A stretch of 64,000 nucleotides of DNA from Sporolactobacillus laevolacticus DSM 442 (lineage in GTDB: Bacteria; Bacillota; Bacilli; Bacillales; Sporolactobacillaceae), in contig NZ_AWTC01000005.1 in assembly GCF_000497245.1 (NCBI RefSeq), positions 1,588-65,587 of the forward strand, in the 5' to 3' direction. The notes under the pieces are model-generated. The model was given only the letters and a program-made list of their open reading frames with translations. It was not told the DNA's origin and did no database searches. This document shows, one piece after another, positions 52,501 to 59,935 of the stretch (positions within the stretch are counted from its first letter, which is position 1; each line of letters starts with the position of its first letter). The translations under genes were made by a program, and so were the position numbers.

Positions 52501-52836
52501 TTCATATTTTGCCAGTATACCTTTTTCGTAAAGGGATACGGCAAGATTCAGGCCGGTCTGTCCGCCTAAGGTACCGATCAAACCATCCGGTTGTTCCTTC
52601 GCGATAATTTTTTCAATCGTCTCTATTGTTAACGGCTCAATGTAGGTTTTATCGGCGATCTGATCGTCGGTCATGATTGTTGCCGGATTGTTATTGATCA
52701 ATACAACCTCGATGCCTTCTTCTTTAAGAGCGAGGCAGGCCTGCGTACCGGCGTAATCAAATTCGGCCGCCTGACCAATCACAATCGGTCCCGAACCTAT
52801 GACAAGCACTTTTTTAATGTCAGTACGTAACGGCAT
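49600..52836 (-). CDS. carB: Carbamoyl-phosphate synthase large subunit
   Basis: Predicted 1078-residue enzyme with two homologous ATP-grasp halves. Carboxyphosphate half: KKVLVIGSGPIVIGQAAEFDY and RPAYTLGGSGGG. Carbamate half: ILIVGSGPIRIGQGIEFDY and RPSYVIGGQSM. A C-terminal allosteric MGS-like domain follows (FEIFATPGTADAYQNAG). It overlaps carA by 17 bp. Placement inside the arg operon suggests the arginine-specific isoenzyme; a pyrimidine-specific pair may exist elsewhere. Confidence 0.95.
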   Translation of the reverse strand: MPLRTDIKKVLVIGSGPIVIGQAAEFDYAGTQACLALKEEGIEVVLINNNPATIMTDDQIADKTYIEPLTIETIEKIIAKEQPDGLIGTLGGQTGLNLAVSLYEKGILAKYEVELLGTSVDSIQHGEDRELFKDLMLDIHEPIPDSKIIRSYEDGLAFAKEIGYPVIIRPAYTLGGSGGGFAYSDQDLDVVLHRGLKLSPIHEVLIEKSIKGWKEIEYEVMRDANDTCIIVCNMENMDPVGVHTGDSIVVAPSQTLSDVQYQMLRNASLKIIRALKIVGGCNIQFALNPNSDEYAIIEVNPRVSRSSALASKATGYPIARVAAKCAIGFHLDEILNPITGTTYASFEPAIDYIVVKIPRFPFDKFTEADRSLGTQMKATGEVMAIDRTFEGALNKGVRSMEMGFTGLESKALSSQSDAALEQHLKNTTDLRLFAISELLRRGQTVEDIYQKTEIDQWFLNAIQGIVSFEMELTGMDIKVVTDAQWEHAKWMNIGNQRLADLLRVSLEEVDACVNAAGLSPSYHLVDTCAGEFEAQTPYYYSTWFGADEAPVSDKPKILIVGSGPIRIGQGIEFDYCSVQATMAVKKNGYEAIVINNNPETVSTDYSIADRLYFEPLAVEDILHVAEKENVQGVLVQFGGQTAVNVAKALEQAGITVLGTSTESIDRVEDREQFYDLLKSLEIPHIQGLTIHRLEDLPAAGEKLGYPILVRPSYVIGGQSMFLFHQPEELEAYITSERNLNDQSFPLLVDRYMPGVECEVDAISDGQQTAIPGIFQHIERAGVHSGDSIAIFPSFSLDQAVQDEIAEDTRKICRSLNVKGLINIQFVIAAGKVFVLEVNPRASRTVPIISKVTGIPMVEKAVSIQLGQGLDQQNLPDGYYSRPDFFAVKAPVFSFTKLKGVDPVLGPEMKSTGEQLGMGQTVEEAFMKGVYLNELNPFSSESERKAIFCSVTTSQQNESLELIKQLTERGFEIFATPGTADAYQNAGITVTKVDDDEAEVAAQISSGKLTAVFNIPTAGRNRQSFGFKIRALALRYQVPVYTCADTLEAALAAAKVERSQQVHTLDDYRNLTYMTNKGK

Positions 52837-53911
52837 GAGTCACTTCACCTTTGCTCTGTTTAATCATATGAATAAATCGTTGAAAGACCGGATGCGTATC
52901 ATCGGGACCCGGATGAGCCTCCGGATGGAACTGAACTGTTTCAATAGGAAGCTTCTTGTGGCTCAGTCCTTCTACCGATCCATCGTTCACATTAAGATAG
53001 CTAATCGAAAAACGCTCTGAATCAACGCTGTCCTTCGCCACCACATAGCTATGGTTTTGCGAAGTCATCCAAACCTTGCCCGTCACCATTTCCTTAACCG
53101 GGTGGTTGGCACCGCGGTGACCAAAAAGCAACTTGCCGGTTTTCGCGCCATATGCCAATGCAATGAGCTGGTGGCCTAAGCAGATGCCTAATGTTGGATA
53201 GCTGGAGGTAATCTTCTTCACTTCTCCAAAAAGATCTTGCAGCTGGGCTGGATCGCCAGGGCCGTTGCTTAACATCACCCCATCCGGATGCAAGGCTGCG
53301 ACTGCTGCTGAATTTGTGTTATAAGGGACCACCGTCACCTTGCAACCCTCGTCAAGTAACGCTGTAAGCATCGATTTTTTATAGCCATAGTCCAGCAGCA
53401 CAACATGCGGACCGCTTCCTTCATAGACCTTGATGTTATCTGTCGACACCTGGCTGACCATATCTTGCGGGAGAGGCTGATTCCAGTCAATCTGCGCGAA
53501 ATCGGGTGAATCGCTGATTGCGGCTTTCATCGTGCCACTCAGCCGCACCGCCTTAACAACTGCGCGCGTATCGATATTAGCGAGACCAGGAATTCCTGAT
53601 TGTTTCAGCCATTGATCAACCGTTTTAATGGATTGATAGTGGCTTGGAAGCTCACATAGATTGCTGAAAAGCACGCCCTGCATCTGAATTTTGGCATTCT
53701 CGTTATCTTGTTGATTAATACCGTAATTTCCAATAAGCGGATAGCAAAAGGTCATAATCTGTCCGGCATAAGATGGGTCCGTCATGATTTCCTGATAACC
53801 GGTCATGCTTGTGTTGAAAACAATTTCACCCATTACAGAGGAAGAATCGCCGACGCGTATACCCGGGAACACTTGGCCCGACTCCAGAAGCAGGTATCCT
53901 TTTTTCATCAT
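52820..53911 (-). CDS. carA: Carbamoyl-phosphate synthase small subunit
   Basis: Predicted 363-residue glutaminase subunit. The N-terminal CPSase_sm domain (GEIVFNTSMTGYQEIMTDPSYAG) is followed by a class I amidotransferase: nucleophile Cys in GICLGHQL, and His/Glu in QFHPEAHPGP. It feeds ammonia to CarB. AGGAGG lies 6 nt before the ATG. Confidence 0.95.
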   Translation of the reverse strand: MMKKGYLLLESGQVFPGIRVGDSSSVMGEIVFNTSMTGYQEIMTDPSYAGQIMTFCYPLIGNYGINQQDNENAKIQMQGVLFSNLCELPSHYQSIKTVDQWLKQSGIPGLANIDTRAVVKAVRLSGTMKAAISDSPDFAQIDWNQPLPQDMVSQVSTDNIKVYEGSGPHVVLLDYGYKKSMLTALLDEGCKVTVVPYNTNSAAVAALHPDGVMLSNGPGDPAQLQDLFGEVKKITSSYPTLGICLGHQLIALAYGAKTGKLLFGHRGANHPVKEMVTGKVWMTSQNHSYVVAKDSVDSERFSISYLNVNDGSVEGLSHKKLPIETVQFHPEAHPGPDDTHPVFQRFIHMIKQSKGEVTHAVTY

Positions 53912-53925
53912 CAGCAGCCTCCTTA

Positions 53926-55122
53926 TTATTGTTCTTTTAATACATCGTCAAAAGCAGCAATAAATTGATCAATTTCCGCTTCATTCGTTACCAGCGGCGG
54001 CAAAATGCGCAATACATGCTTTCCGGCTGTTAGGATGAGCACGTGATGCTTTTCTCTTAGTTCATTAACGACATCGATTGCCGGGGCGGCGGTCTCAACA
54101 CCAAGCAGGAGACCTAAGCCGCGGACAGCCGTCAGTTTTTTCGCATATTTTTCTTTAAGATCATTCAACTTTTGTGTAAGATACTTCGCGTTTTTCAAGC
54201 ACTGGGCAAGTACATCCTGCTTTTCAAAAGCTTCAATCGTTGCAACACCGGCTGTAGTTGAAAAAGGATTTCCGCCAAATGTTGACCCGTGTGTTCCTGG
54301 TGTAAAGAGTTCGGACACATGCTTTTTCGCAAGGAAGGCGCCAATCGGAATACCTGAACCAAGTGCCTTTGCTACCGTCAGGATATCCGGCTCAATGCCA
54401 TATTGCTCATAGGCGAACAGTGTACCGGTTCTGCCCATTCCTGTCTGCACTTCATCAACAATCAGCGGAATACCTTTATCCTTGCTTACAGCTGCGAGCT
54501 TCTGAACCCATGTCTTGTCTGCAGGAATGACGCCGCCTTCACCCTGAACCATTTCCAGCATGACGGCGATGCAATCTTCATCATCAATGATCGCCTGTAC
54601 GGATGCATCATCATTGTAAGAAAGATATTTAAATCCAGGAACAAGAGGACCGAAGCCGCTTTGAATTTTCTCTTGAGCAGTGGCGGTCATCGTCGCAAGC
54701 GTCCGGCCGTGGAACGAATGATTAAAGGTAACAATATGTCCTTCCGGCTTGCCCAGCACCAAATTGGCATAACGTCGCGCCAATTTGATCGCTCCCTCGT
54801 TCGCTTCTGCACCACTGTTACAGAAAAACGCCTGATCACAGCATGTGAGGCCGGTCAGCTTTTCTGCAAGTTTCTCTTGCGGTGCAATGTGATACAGGTT
54901 TGAACAGTGCCAAAGTGTATCGAGCTGTTTCTTCAGCGCTTCTTCAACAGCATCCGGTACATGACCGAGCGCAAGGACTGCAATACCTGCTGTAAAATCA
55001 AGATATTTTGTACCCTCACTGTCCCAAACATAGCTTCCTTTACCCTTTTCTATGGTTATTGGAAAACGTCCATAAGCAGCCATTACCGGTGCGATTTTTT
55101 CTTCAGATTTTGTTTTAAGCAT
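53926..55122 (-). CDS. argD: Acetylornithine aminotransferase
   Basis: Predicted 398-residue class III PLP transaminase. Motifs: FTAGIAVLALGH, FFCNSGAEANEGAIKLAR, SFHGRTLATM, VDEVQTGMGRTG, and the PLP lysine in TVAKALGSGIPIGA. It makes N-acetylornithine from the semialdehyde. The ATG at 55122 has GAGGAGG upstream and overlaps argB by 8 bp. Confidence 0.95.
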   Translation of the reverse strand: MLKTKSEEKIAPVMAAYGRFPITIEKGKGSYVWDSEGTKYLDFTAGIAVLALGHVPDAVEEALKKQLDTLWHCSNLYHIAPQEKLAEKLTGLTCCDQAFFCNSGAEANEGAIKLARRYANLVLGKPEGHIVTFNHSFHGRTLATMTATAQEKIQSGFGPLVPGFKYLSYNDDASVQAIIDDEDCIAVMLEMVQGEGGVIPADKTWVQKLAAVSKDKGIPLIVDEVQTGMGRTGTLFAYEQYGIEPDILTVAKALGSGIPIGAFLAKKHVSELFTPGTHGSTFGGNPFSTTAGVATIEAFEKQDVLAQCLKNAKYLTQKLNDLKEKYAKKLTAVRGLGLLLGVETAAPAIDVVNELREKHHVLILTAGKHVLRILPPLVTNEAEIDQFIAAFDDVLKEQ

Positions 55123-55918
55123 GAAGTGCTTCCTCCTCAAGGAATATTTTTGTTCCGACTTCGACGCCCTTCGTATAATCAATCAGACATTCCGGCATCA
55201 TCCCATTCACAATCACAACTTCCTGGACATTCTGTTTTAAGCTGTCTACCGCTGCTTTCGCTTTTGGAATCATGCCGCCGCTGATTTTTTTCATTTTAAT
55301 CAGCTGTTCAATTTCCAGATCGGACACTTGTTTCAATCGCGTGAGTTCTCCGTCTTTTTCGACCAGAATGCCGGGAACATCACTGATAAAGCATAATTTT
55401 CCGTTCAATGATGCCGCAATCGCCGCGGCTACCTGATCCGCGTTTATATTGTAATGCTGGCCTTTATCGTCCATAGAGATTGGAGAGATCACAGGAATAA
55501 ATCCTTGTTCACAGAGACAGGTGATAACGGTCGGGTCAACTGCTGTAATTTCACCAACATAACCAAGTTTCGATAATGCCATTGGCTTTGCCGTGAACAA
55601 GCCGCCATCGATGCCGCTAAGACCGATTGCTTTGCCACCTGATGCGCAGATATTCGAAACAAGCTGTTTGTTCATTGTTCCACTCAATACCATTTCTGCC
55701 ACATCAAGCACTTCCTGTGTTGTCACACGAAGACCATGATGAAAAACCGTTGGAATGGCCAGTTTATCCAGCATCTGTGTGATCGCCGGACCGCCGCCGT
55801 GCACAATCACGGGAAGCCACTCACCCTCCGCCTGGATCGCCTGTATACTTTTATAAAAGGCGGGAGTCAGTTTATCAAAAACACTTCCTCCACATTTAAT
55901 CACCAGATAACGGTTCAT
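55115..55918 (-). CDS. argB: Acetylglutamate kinase
   Basis: Predicted 267-residue amino-acid kinase. IKCGGSVFDKL, VHGGGPAITQML and NINADQVAAAIAASL are the nucleotide and substrate loops; FISDVPGILVEKDGEL is the family signature. It phosphorylates N-acetylglutamate. AGGAGG precedes the ATG at 55918. No N-terminal arginine-sensing helix is visible, so feedback inhibition is less likely, as in the cyclic pathway with ArgJ. Confidence 0.94.
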   Translation of the reverse strand: MNRYLVIKCGGSVFDKLTPAFYKSIQAIQAEGEWLPVIVHGGGPAITQMLDKLAIPTVFHHGLRVTTQEVLDVAEMVLSGTMNKQLVSNICASGGKAIGLSGIDGGLFTAKPMALSKLGYVGEITAVDPTVITCLCEQGFIPVISPISMDDKGQHYNINADQVAAAIAASLNGKLCFISDVPGILVEKDGELTRLKQVSDLEIEQLIKMKKISGGMIPKAKAAVDSLKQNVQEVVIVNGMMPECLIDYTKGVEVGTKIFLEEEALHA

Positions 55919-55944
55919 TGTTGTCCTCCTGACATCATTTTTTC

Positions 55945-57171
55945 TCACGAACGATAAGACGCATTAATTTTTACATAGTTATAGGTTAAGTCGCAGCCCC
56001 AGGCCACTGCTTCACCATTTCCCTCACCCAGTGTCGTTTTAATGACGACGCTGTCTCCGTTCAGGTACTCTGTCGCTTTCTCTTCATCAAATGCAACAGG
56101 CATGCCATCCTTAAAAAGGACAACGTCTCCAAGTGCCATCGATACTTTGTTTGTGTCAAAGGATTCGCCGCTGTATCCCATTGCGCAAATCACACGACCC
56201 CAGTTCGCATCGCTTCCAAAGACCGCCGTCTTGACAAGGCTTGAACCGACAATTGATTTGCTGATGACTTCGGCCGAGTGATCATCTTTGGCTCCGGACA
56301 CTTGAACCTCGATCAGCTTCGTTGCGCCTTCACCGTCTGCGGCGATGAACTTGGCAAGCCCTTGGCAGACCATCTGAAGACCTTTAAGAAAGGCTTGCCA
56401 TTCAGGGTGCTGTTCATTCAACAGCTTGTTCTCGGCCATACCATTGGCAAGTACAAGTACCATATCATTAGTGCTTGTATCGCCATCCACGGTGATCCGG
56501 TTAAACGTCTTATTGACCGCTGCCTTAAGCGCGTGACTCAGAGCATCAGGAGCAACTGCTGCATCGGTTGTCACAAATCCGAGCATTGTTGCCATGTTCG
56601 GATGAATCATTCCGGAACCCTTGCATGCCCCTCCGATCGTCACTTTCTTGCCGTCAATCTCGAATTGAACCGCCAAATGTTTTGGCTTTGTATCCGTTGT
56701 AAGGATCGCTTCTTCAAACGGGGCTTTCGGTTCGTTCAGAGCAATAGCGGCTATTCCCTTTTCCATCTTATCCATTTGCAGCTGCAATCCGATCACACCG
56801 GTAGAGGCAACGCCAACGAGATGATCAGGTATTCCTAAATGACCGGCCATCCATGCTCTTGTTGTATAAGCATTATCAATGCCTTCCTGCCCCGTACACG
56901 AATTCGCGCTCACCGTGTTAACGAGTACCGCCTGGAGTTTCTGTTCTTCAGCAATGCTGGCCTGAGTAACTTGAAGCGGTGCCGCCTGAAACAGGTTCGT
57001 CGTATAGACGCCTGCTGCCGAGGCCGGAGTGACTGAATAAATCCAGCCCATATCCGGACGTTTTGTGCGCAACCCGATGTTTTGCCCGCCTGTATGAAAA
57101 CCTTTCGGTGTACCAACACTGCCATTTTCAACTTGAATGAATGATGTCTGTGTTTTTATCATTTCTTCCAC
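55945..57171 (-). CDS. argJ: Bifunctional ornithine acetyltransferase / N-acetylglutamate synthase
   Basis: Predicted 408-residue enzyme recycling the acetyl group from acetylornithine to glutamate. The self-cleavage site is the Thr in GMIHPNMATMLGF, which becomes the N-terminal nucleophile of the beta chain. TSANSC-type SANSCTGQEG and VDGDTSTNDM are family motifs. The GTG at 57171 is favoured (GAGAGGG 8 nt upstream) over the ATG at 57162. It follows argC by 13 bp. Confidence 0.94.
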   Translation of the reverse strand: MEEMIKTQTSFIQVENGSVGTPKGFHTGGQNIGLRTKRPDMGWIYSVTPASAAGVYTTNLFQAAPLQVTQASIAEEQKLQAVLVNTVSANSCTGQEGIDNAYTTRAWMAGHLGIPDHLVGVASTGVIGLQLQMDKMEKGIAAIALNEPKAPFEEAILTTDTKPKHLAVQFEIDGKKVTIGGACKGSGMIHPNMATMLGFVTTDAAVAPDALSHALKAAVNKTFNRITVDGDTSTNDMVLVLANGMAENKLLNEQHPEWQAFLKGLQMVCQGLAKFIAADGEGATKLIEVQVSGAKDDHSAEVISKSIVGSSLVKTAVFGSDANWGRVICAMGYSGESFDTNKVSMALGDVVLFKDGMPVAFDEEKATEYLNGDSVVIKTTLGEGNGEAVAWGCDLTYNYVKINASYRS

Positions 57172-57184
57172 TATTTTCGCCCTC

Positions 57185-58222
57185 TCACGGATAGATCGGG
57201 GTGAACGCGAGTCCCGTCTGCTCATCCCATTCCTTGATAATGTTCAGATTCTGTACTGCCTGGCCGGCAGCACCTTTAACCACGTTATCGATGACCGAAA
57301 CAATGGTCAGACGCCTCGTTCGTCCATCAACATTTAATCCAATATCACAGAAATTAGAGCCAAGCACTTCTTTTGTTGATGGCCACGTACCAAGAGGCCT
57401 TATTCGAACAAAAGGTGAGTTTTCATAGAACTTTTCATAGTGGTCTAAGAGCTCTCGTGTTGAGAAGCCTTGTTCCAGCGTCGCATAGATCGTGCACATC
57501 AATCCGCGAGTCATCGGAATAAGATTAGTAGTAAATGTTATCGCGTGTTTTTCTCCGCTAATTTCCTCAATGGTCTGTTCAATTTCAGGTGTATGCTGGT
57601 GCTGTCCAAGTTTGTATGCCTTCACGTTCTCATTAACTTCGCTGAACAAGTTTCCGATTATTGCCTTTTTTCCTGATCCGGAAATTCCTGACTTTCCGTC
57701 GACAATGATGGAACTTAGATCAATGATCTTATTTTTGAGAACCGGTGCGAGACCAAGCAGCGTCGCTGTCGGATAGCAGCCAGGGTTAGAGATAAAGTTC
57801 GCACCCTGAATCTGCCTTCGGTTGATCTCCGACAATCCATACACTGCGTCATTGAGCAGTGCCGCATCTGCCGGATCTTTGTGGTACCAGTCAGCGTACT
57901 CCTGCGGATCTTTCAATCTGAAGTCACCAGAAAGATCAATGCAGATTAATCCGCGTTTCAGGCATTCAGGAAGTAGGTCCTTGCTGATTCCAGCAGGAGT
58001 GGCGAAGAATACGACCTCAGTCCTCGCTGCAAGCTCATCCGCGTCGAAATCCTCAAGCGTCTTTTCGACAATACCCGAAAGATGCGAGTAGATATTTTGA
58101 AGCTGCTCACCCTTAGTGGAATGAGAAATCAGCATTTCCAATTTGATTTGCGGATGGTTCAGCAGCAAGCGAATCAATTCAATGCCGCTATAACCATTTG
58201 CCCCAACAACGCCTACTTTCAC
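57185..58222 (-). CDS. argC: N-acetyl-gamma-glutamyl-phosphate reductase
   Basis: Predicted 345-residue NADPH-dependent dehydrogenase. The nucleotide motif is VGVVGANGYSGIELIRLL. The catalytic Cys lies in ISNPGCYPTATLLGL, and HQHTPEIEQ with LIPMTRGLMCT completes the site. The GTG at 58222 has GGAGG 8 nt upstream; the TTG at 58237 overlaps that site. First gene of the nine-gene operon behind the T-box. Confidence 0.95.
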   Translation of the reverse strand: MKVGVVGANGYSGIELIRLLLNHPQIKLEMLISHSTKGEQLQNIYSHLSGIVEKTLEDFDADELAARTEVVFFATPAGISKDLLPECLKRGLICIDLSGDFRLKDPQEYADWYHKDPADAALLNDAVYGLSEINRRQIQGANFISNPGCYPTATLLGLAPVLKNKIIDLSSIIVDGKSGISGSGKKAIIGNLFSEVNENVKAYKLGQHQHTPEIEQTIEEISGEKHAITFTTNLIPMTRGLMCTIYATLEQGFSTRELLDHYEKFYENSPFVRIRPLGTWPSTKEVLGSNFCDIGLNVDGRTRRLTIVSVIDNVVKGAAGQAVQNLNIIKEWDEQTGLAFTPIYP

Positions 58223-58341
58223 CTGTAATGCCTCCAATTAACAAACAATATTTTCTTCCGATGTCTCATTAATACTTCAGAGAGATAAAATGCAATTGTG
58301 TAAAAGTCCTCAAACGAGTAGATTTTCGAGCAGAAAAAATT

Positions 58342-58382
58342 AAAAACGCCCGCCTCTTTTCTTTAGAAAAGAGACGAGCGTT
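58342..58382 (-). terminator. T-box-controlled terminator before argC
   Basis: On the minus strand AACGC..CGTCTCTTTTC pairs with GAAAAGAGGCGGGCGTT (minor mismatches), then TTTTTAATTTTTT. Formed when uncharged tRNA is absent. Confidence 0.9.
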
Positions 58383-58802
58383 GATCACTATGCCCGCGGT
58401 ACCACTCTAGTTATTCCCACAATGAAGGTTCAAAAAGTCTGGGAAAAATCCCTGTCGCATCTCATCGTCAACTTGTTTCTCCGTTCCTCACGTATTCATG
58501 CATACGCTCCGGTGCTCGAAACTGCGTTTCCTCGATCTGCTCGGCTCTTTTTGTCCTTCTTTTTGAACACCGGTTCAAAAAGTTCGATTGAACGTCACTT
58601 CAAAAAGGGAATCTGCTTAAGACTCTATAACGGGAGTTCCCGGACAGTCCTACAATTATTCAGGCTGTCGCCTCCGAAGTGCGGTTCACAGTTTCAACTA
58701 CGCCGGCTCCCATCAACCCGGCTCGCTTGTGCAGCATTCCACTGTTACTCTCTTCTTCATAGACTTTTAATGTTCCTATTACAGTCATTTCTGACTTGTG
58801 TG
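58345..58802 (-). ncRNA. T-box leader of the arginine operon, probably tRNA-Arg specific
   Basis: The invariant T-box AGAGTGGTACCGCGG is at 58394-58408 (minus). Stem I begins GAAGAAGAGAGTAACAG and includes GCGAGCC and the AG bulge region. The specifier loop reads GTGAAC-CGC-ACTTC, so the specifier is most likely CGC (Arg, 58681-58683), fitting the genes; CCG (Pro) is the neighbouring reading and cannot be fully excluded. UGGU in the T-box predicts discriminator A, as in the tRNA-Arg at 357-433. At about 460 nt the leader is long because a dispersed repeat sits between ATTCCC (58607-58612) and GGGAAT (58413-58418), which pair and close that arm. Confidence 0.88.
58428..58568 (-). repeat. Dispersed repeat, copy B (inside the argC T-box leader)
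   Basis: 141 bp bounded by a perfect 10-bp terminal inverted repeat GTTCAAAAAG/CTTTTTGAAC. The body matches copy A at 48427-48625 in the same orientation. Another GTTCAAAAAG follows at 58573-58582 with CTTCAAAAAG at 58599-58607, remains of a further end or partial copy. Confidence 0.85.
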
Positions 58803-58808
58803 ATATTC

Positions 58809-58836
58809 ATTATACATTGCTCATGCGATAAGTCAA
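58809..58836 (-). promoter_or_regulatory. Sigma-A promoter of the arginine operon
   Basis: TTGACT (58831-58836), 16-nt spacer, TATAAT (58809-58814) on the minus strand. Start near 58802, directly ahead of T-box stem I. Confidence 0.85.
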
Positions 58837-58982
58837 CCCTTATTTGCAATTTGTTTTGCTTCGCTTATCTTTTTATCCACTCAATCAATCTATGCTGCAA
58901 TCAATCTCTCTAGAAGTAAAAATTCTATTACAAATAATTAACCTGCCCCCTCTGATAAAGTTAAAGATACGAAACTTGATTA

Positions 58983-58991
58983 TGCTATAAT
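58983..58991 (+). promoter_or_regulatory. Extended -10 promoter of uppP
   Basis: TGCTATAAT, an extended -10 element with a perfect hexamer. No good -35 box, which such promoters can do without. About 50 bp before the gene. Confidence 0.6.
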
Positions 58992-59046
58992 GTAAAGGCT
59001 TATTCGAAGAATACAAATATATCCGATTTTAAGGTTGGTGACATTA

Positions 59047-59850
59047 TTGACTCATTTACTCATTGCAATCATTATGGGTGCAGTAGAAGGCTTAACTGAA
59101 TTCGCCCCAGTATCCTCGACAGGCCACTTGATTCTTGCTGGAGAACTGCTCCATTTTACAAATGATACAGCAAAGACATTTGATGTTATCATTCAGTTAG
59201 GTTCGATTATGGCTGTAGTCGTTCTTTATTGGAAAAGATTGTGGAGTTTATTCGGCTTCTATCGTAATGAACCAAAAAACGGTCCGGAACATTTGAATTT
59301 ACTACACATTATTATTGGAGGCATACCAGCCGGAATTCTCGGTATCCTTCTGCATGATTTCATTAAAAAGTATCTTTTTTCATATCAGAGTGTTCTTGTT
59401 GCACTCGTGGTCGGCGGCATTTTGATGATCATTGCCGAACGCATTACGAGCCAAAGATCTGGGATGGGAACAAAAGAATTATCTTATAAACAGGCGTTTG
59501 TCATCGGGTTATTCCAAATTTTTTCCATTTGGTCTGGCTTTTCACGATCTGGTTCAACAATTGCCGGCGGTCTCATTGCTGGTGTTGAGCGAAAAACAGC
59601 TGCGGAATTTTCATTTATTCTTGCTGTTCCAATGATGATTGGCGCAAGTGGTATTGATTTCGTAAAAAGTCTAAAGTTCCTGCATGCAAGTGATATTCCT
59701 CTTTTTGTGACAGGATTTGTCGCCGCATTTGTTGTCGCGATGCTTGCCATTGTTTTCTTCCTTAAATTACTAAGACGTTTCACTTTGGTACCATTTGCGA
59801 TTTACCGTTTCATTCTCGCAGCTGTTTTCGCTGCATTTATTCTCCTTTAA
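59047..59850 (+). CDS. uppP: Undecaprenyl-diphosphatase UppP (BacA)
   Basis: Predicted about 267-residue membrane enzyme that recycles the lipid carrier of wall synthesis and confers basal bacitracin tolerance. Signature [17 protein letters not shown] near the N terminus and [16 protein letters not shown] in the second half supply the catalytic Glu, His, Ser and Arg. About eight hydrophobic segments. Start uncertain: GTG 59038 or TTG 59047 (GGTG 6 nt upstream). Monocistronic. Confidence 0.94.
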   Translation: MTHLLIAIIMGAVEGLTEFAPVSSTGHLILAGELLHFTNDTAKTFDVIIQLGSIMAVVVLYWKRLWSLFGFYRNEPKNGPEHLNLLHIIIGGIPAGILGILLHDFIKKYLFSYQSVLVALVVGGILMIIAERITSQRSGMGTKELSYKQAFVIGLFQIFSIWSGFSRSGSTIAGGLIAGVERKTAAEFSFILAVPMMIGASGIDFVKSLKFLHASDIPLFVTGFVAAFVVAMLAIVFFLKLLRRFTLVPFAIYRFILAAVFAAFILL

Positions 59851-59887
59851 TGCAAAAGAAGAAAGTCAAAAAATTGATCGTATGAGA

Positions 59888-59930
59888 AAAGGTGTACGGA
59901 AGTTCAATCTTCCGTACACCTTTTTCTTTT
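59888..59930. terminator. Bidirectional terminator between uppP and the SH3b glucosaminidase
   Basis: Perfect 15-bp stem (59888-59902 with 59909-59923), 6-nt loop, T-rich on both sides. Serves uppP on plus and the convergent gene on minus. Confidence 0.92.
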
Positions 59931-59935
59931 GCTTA

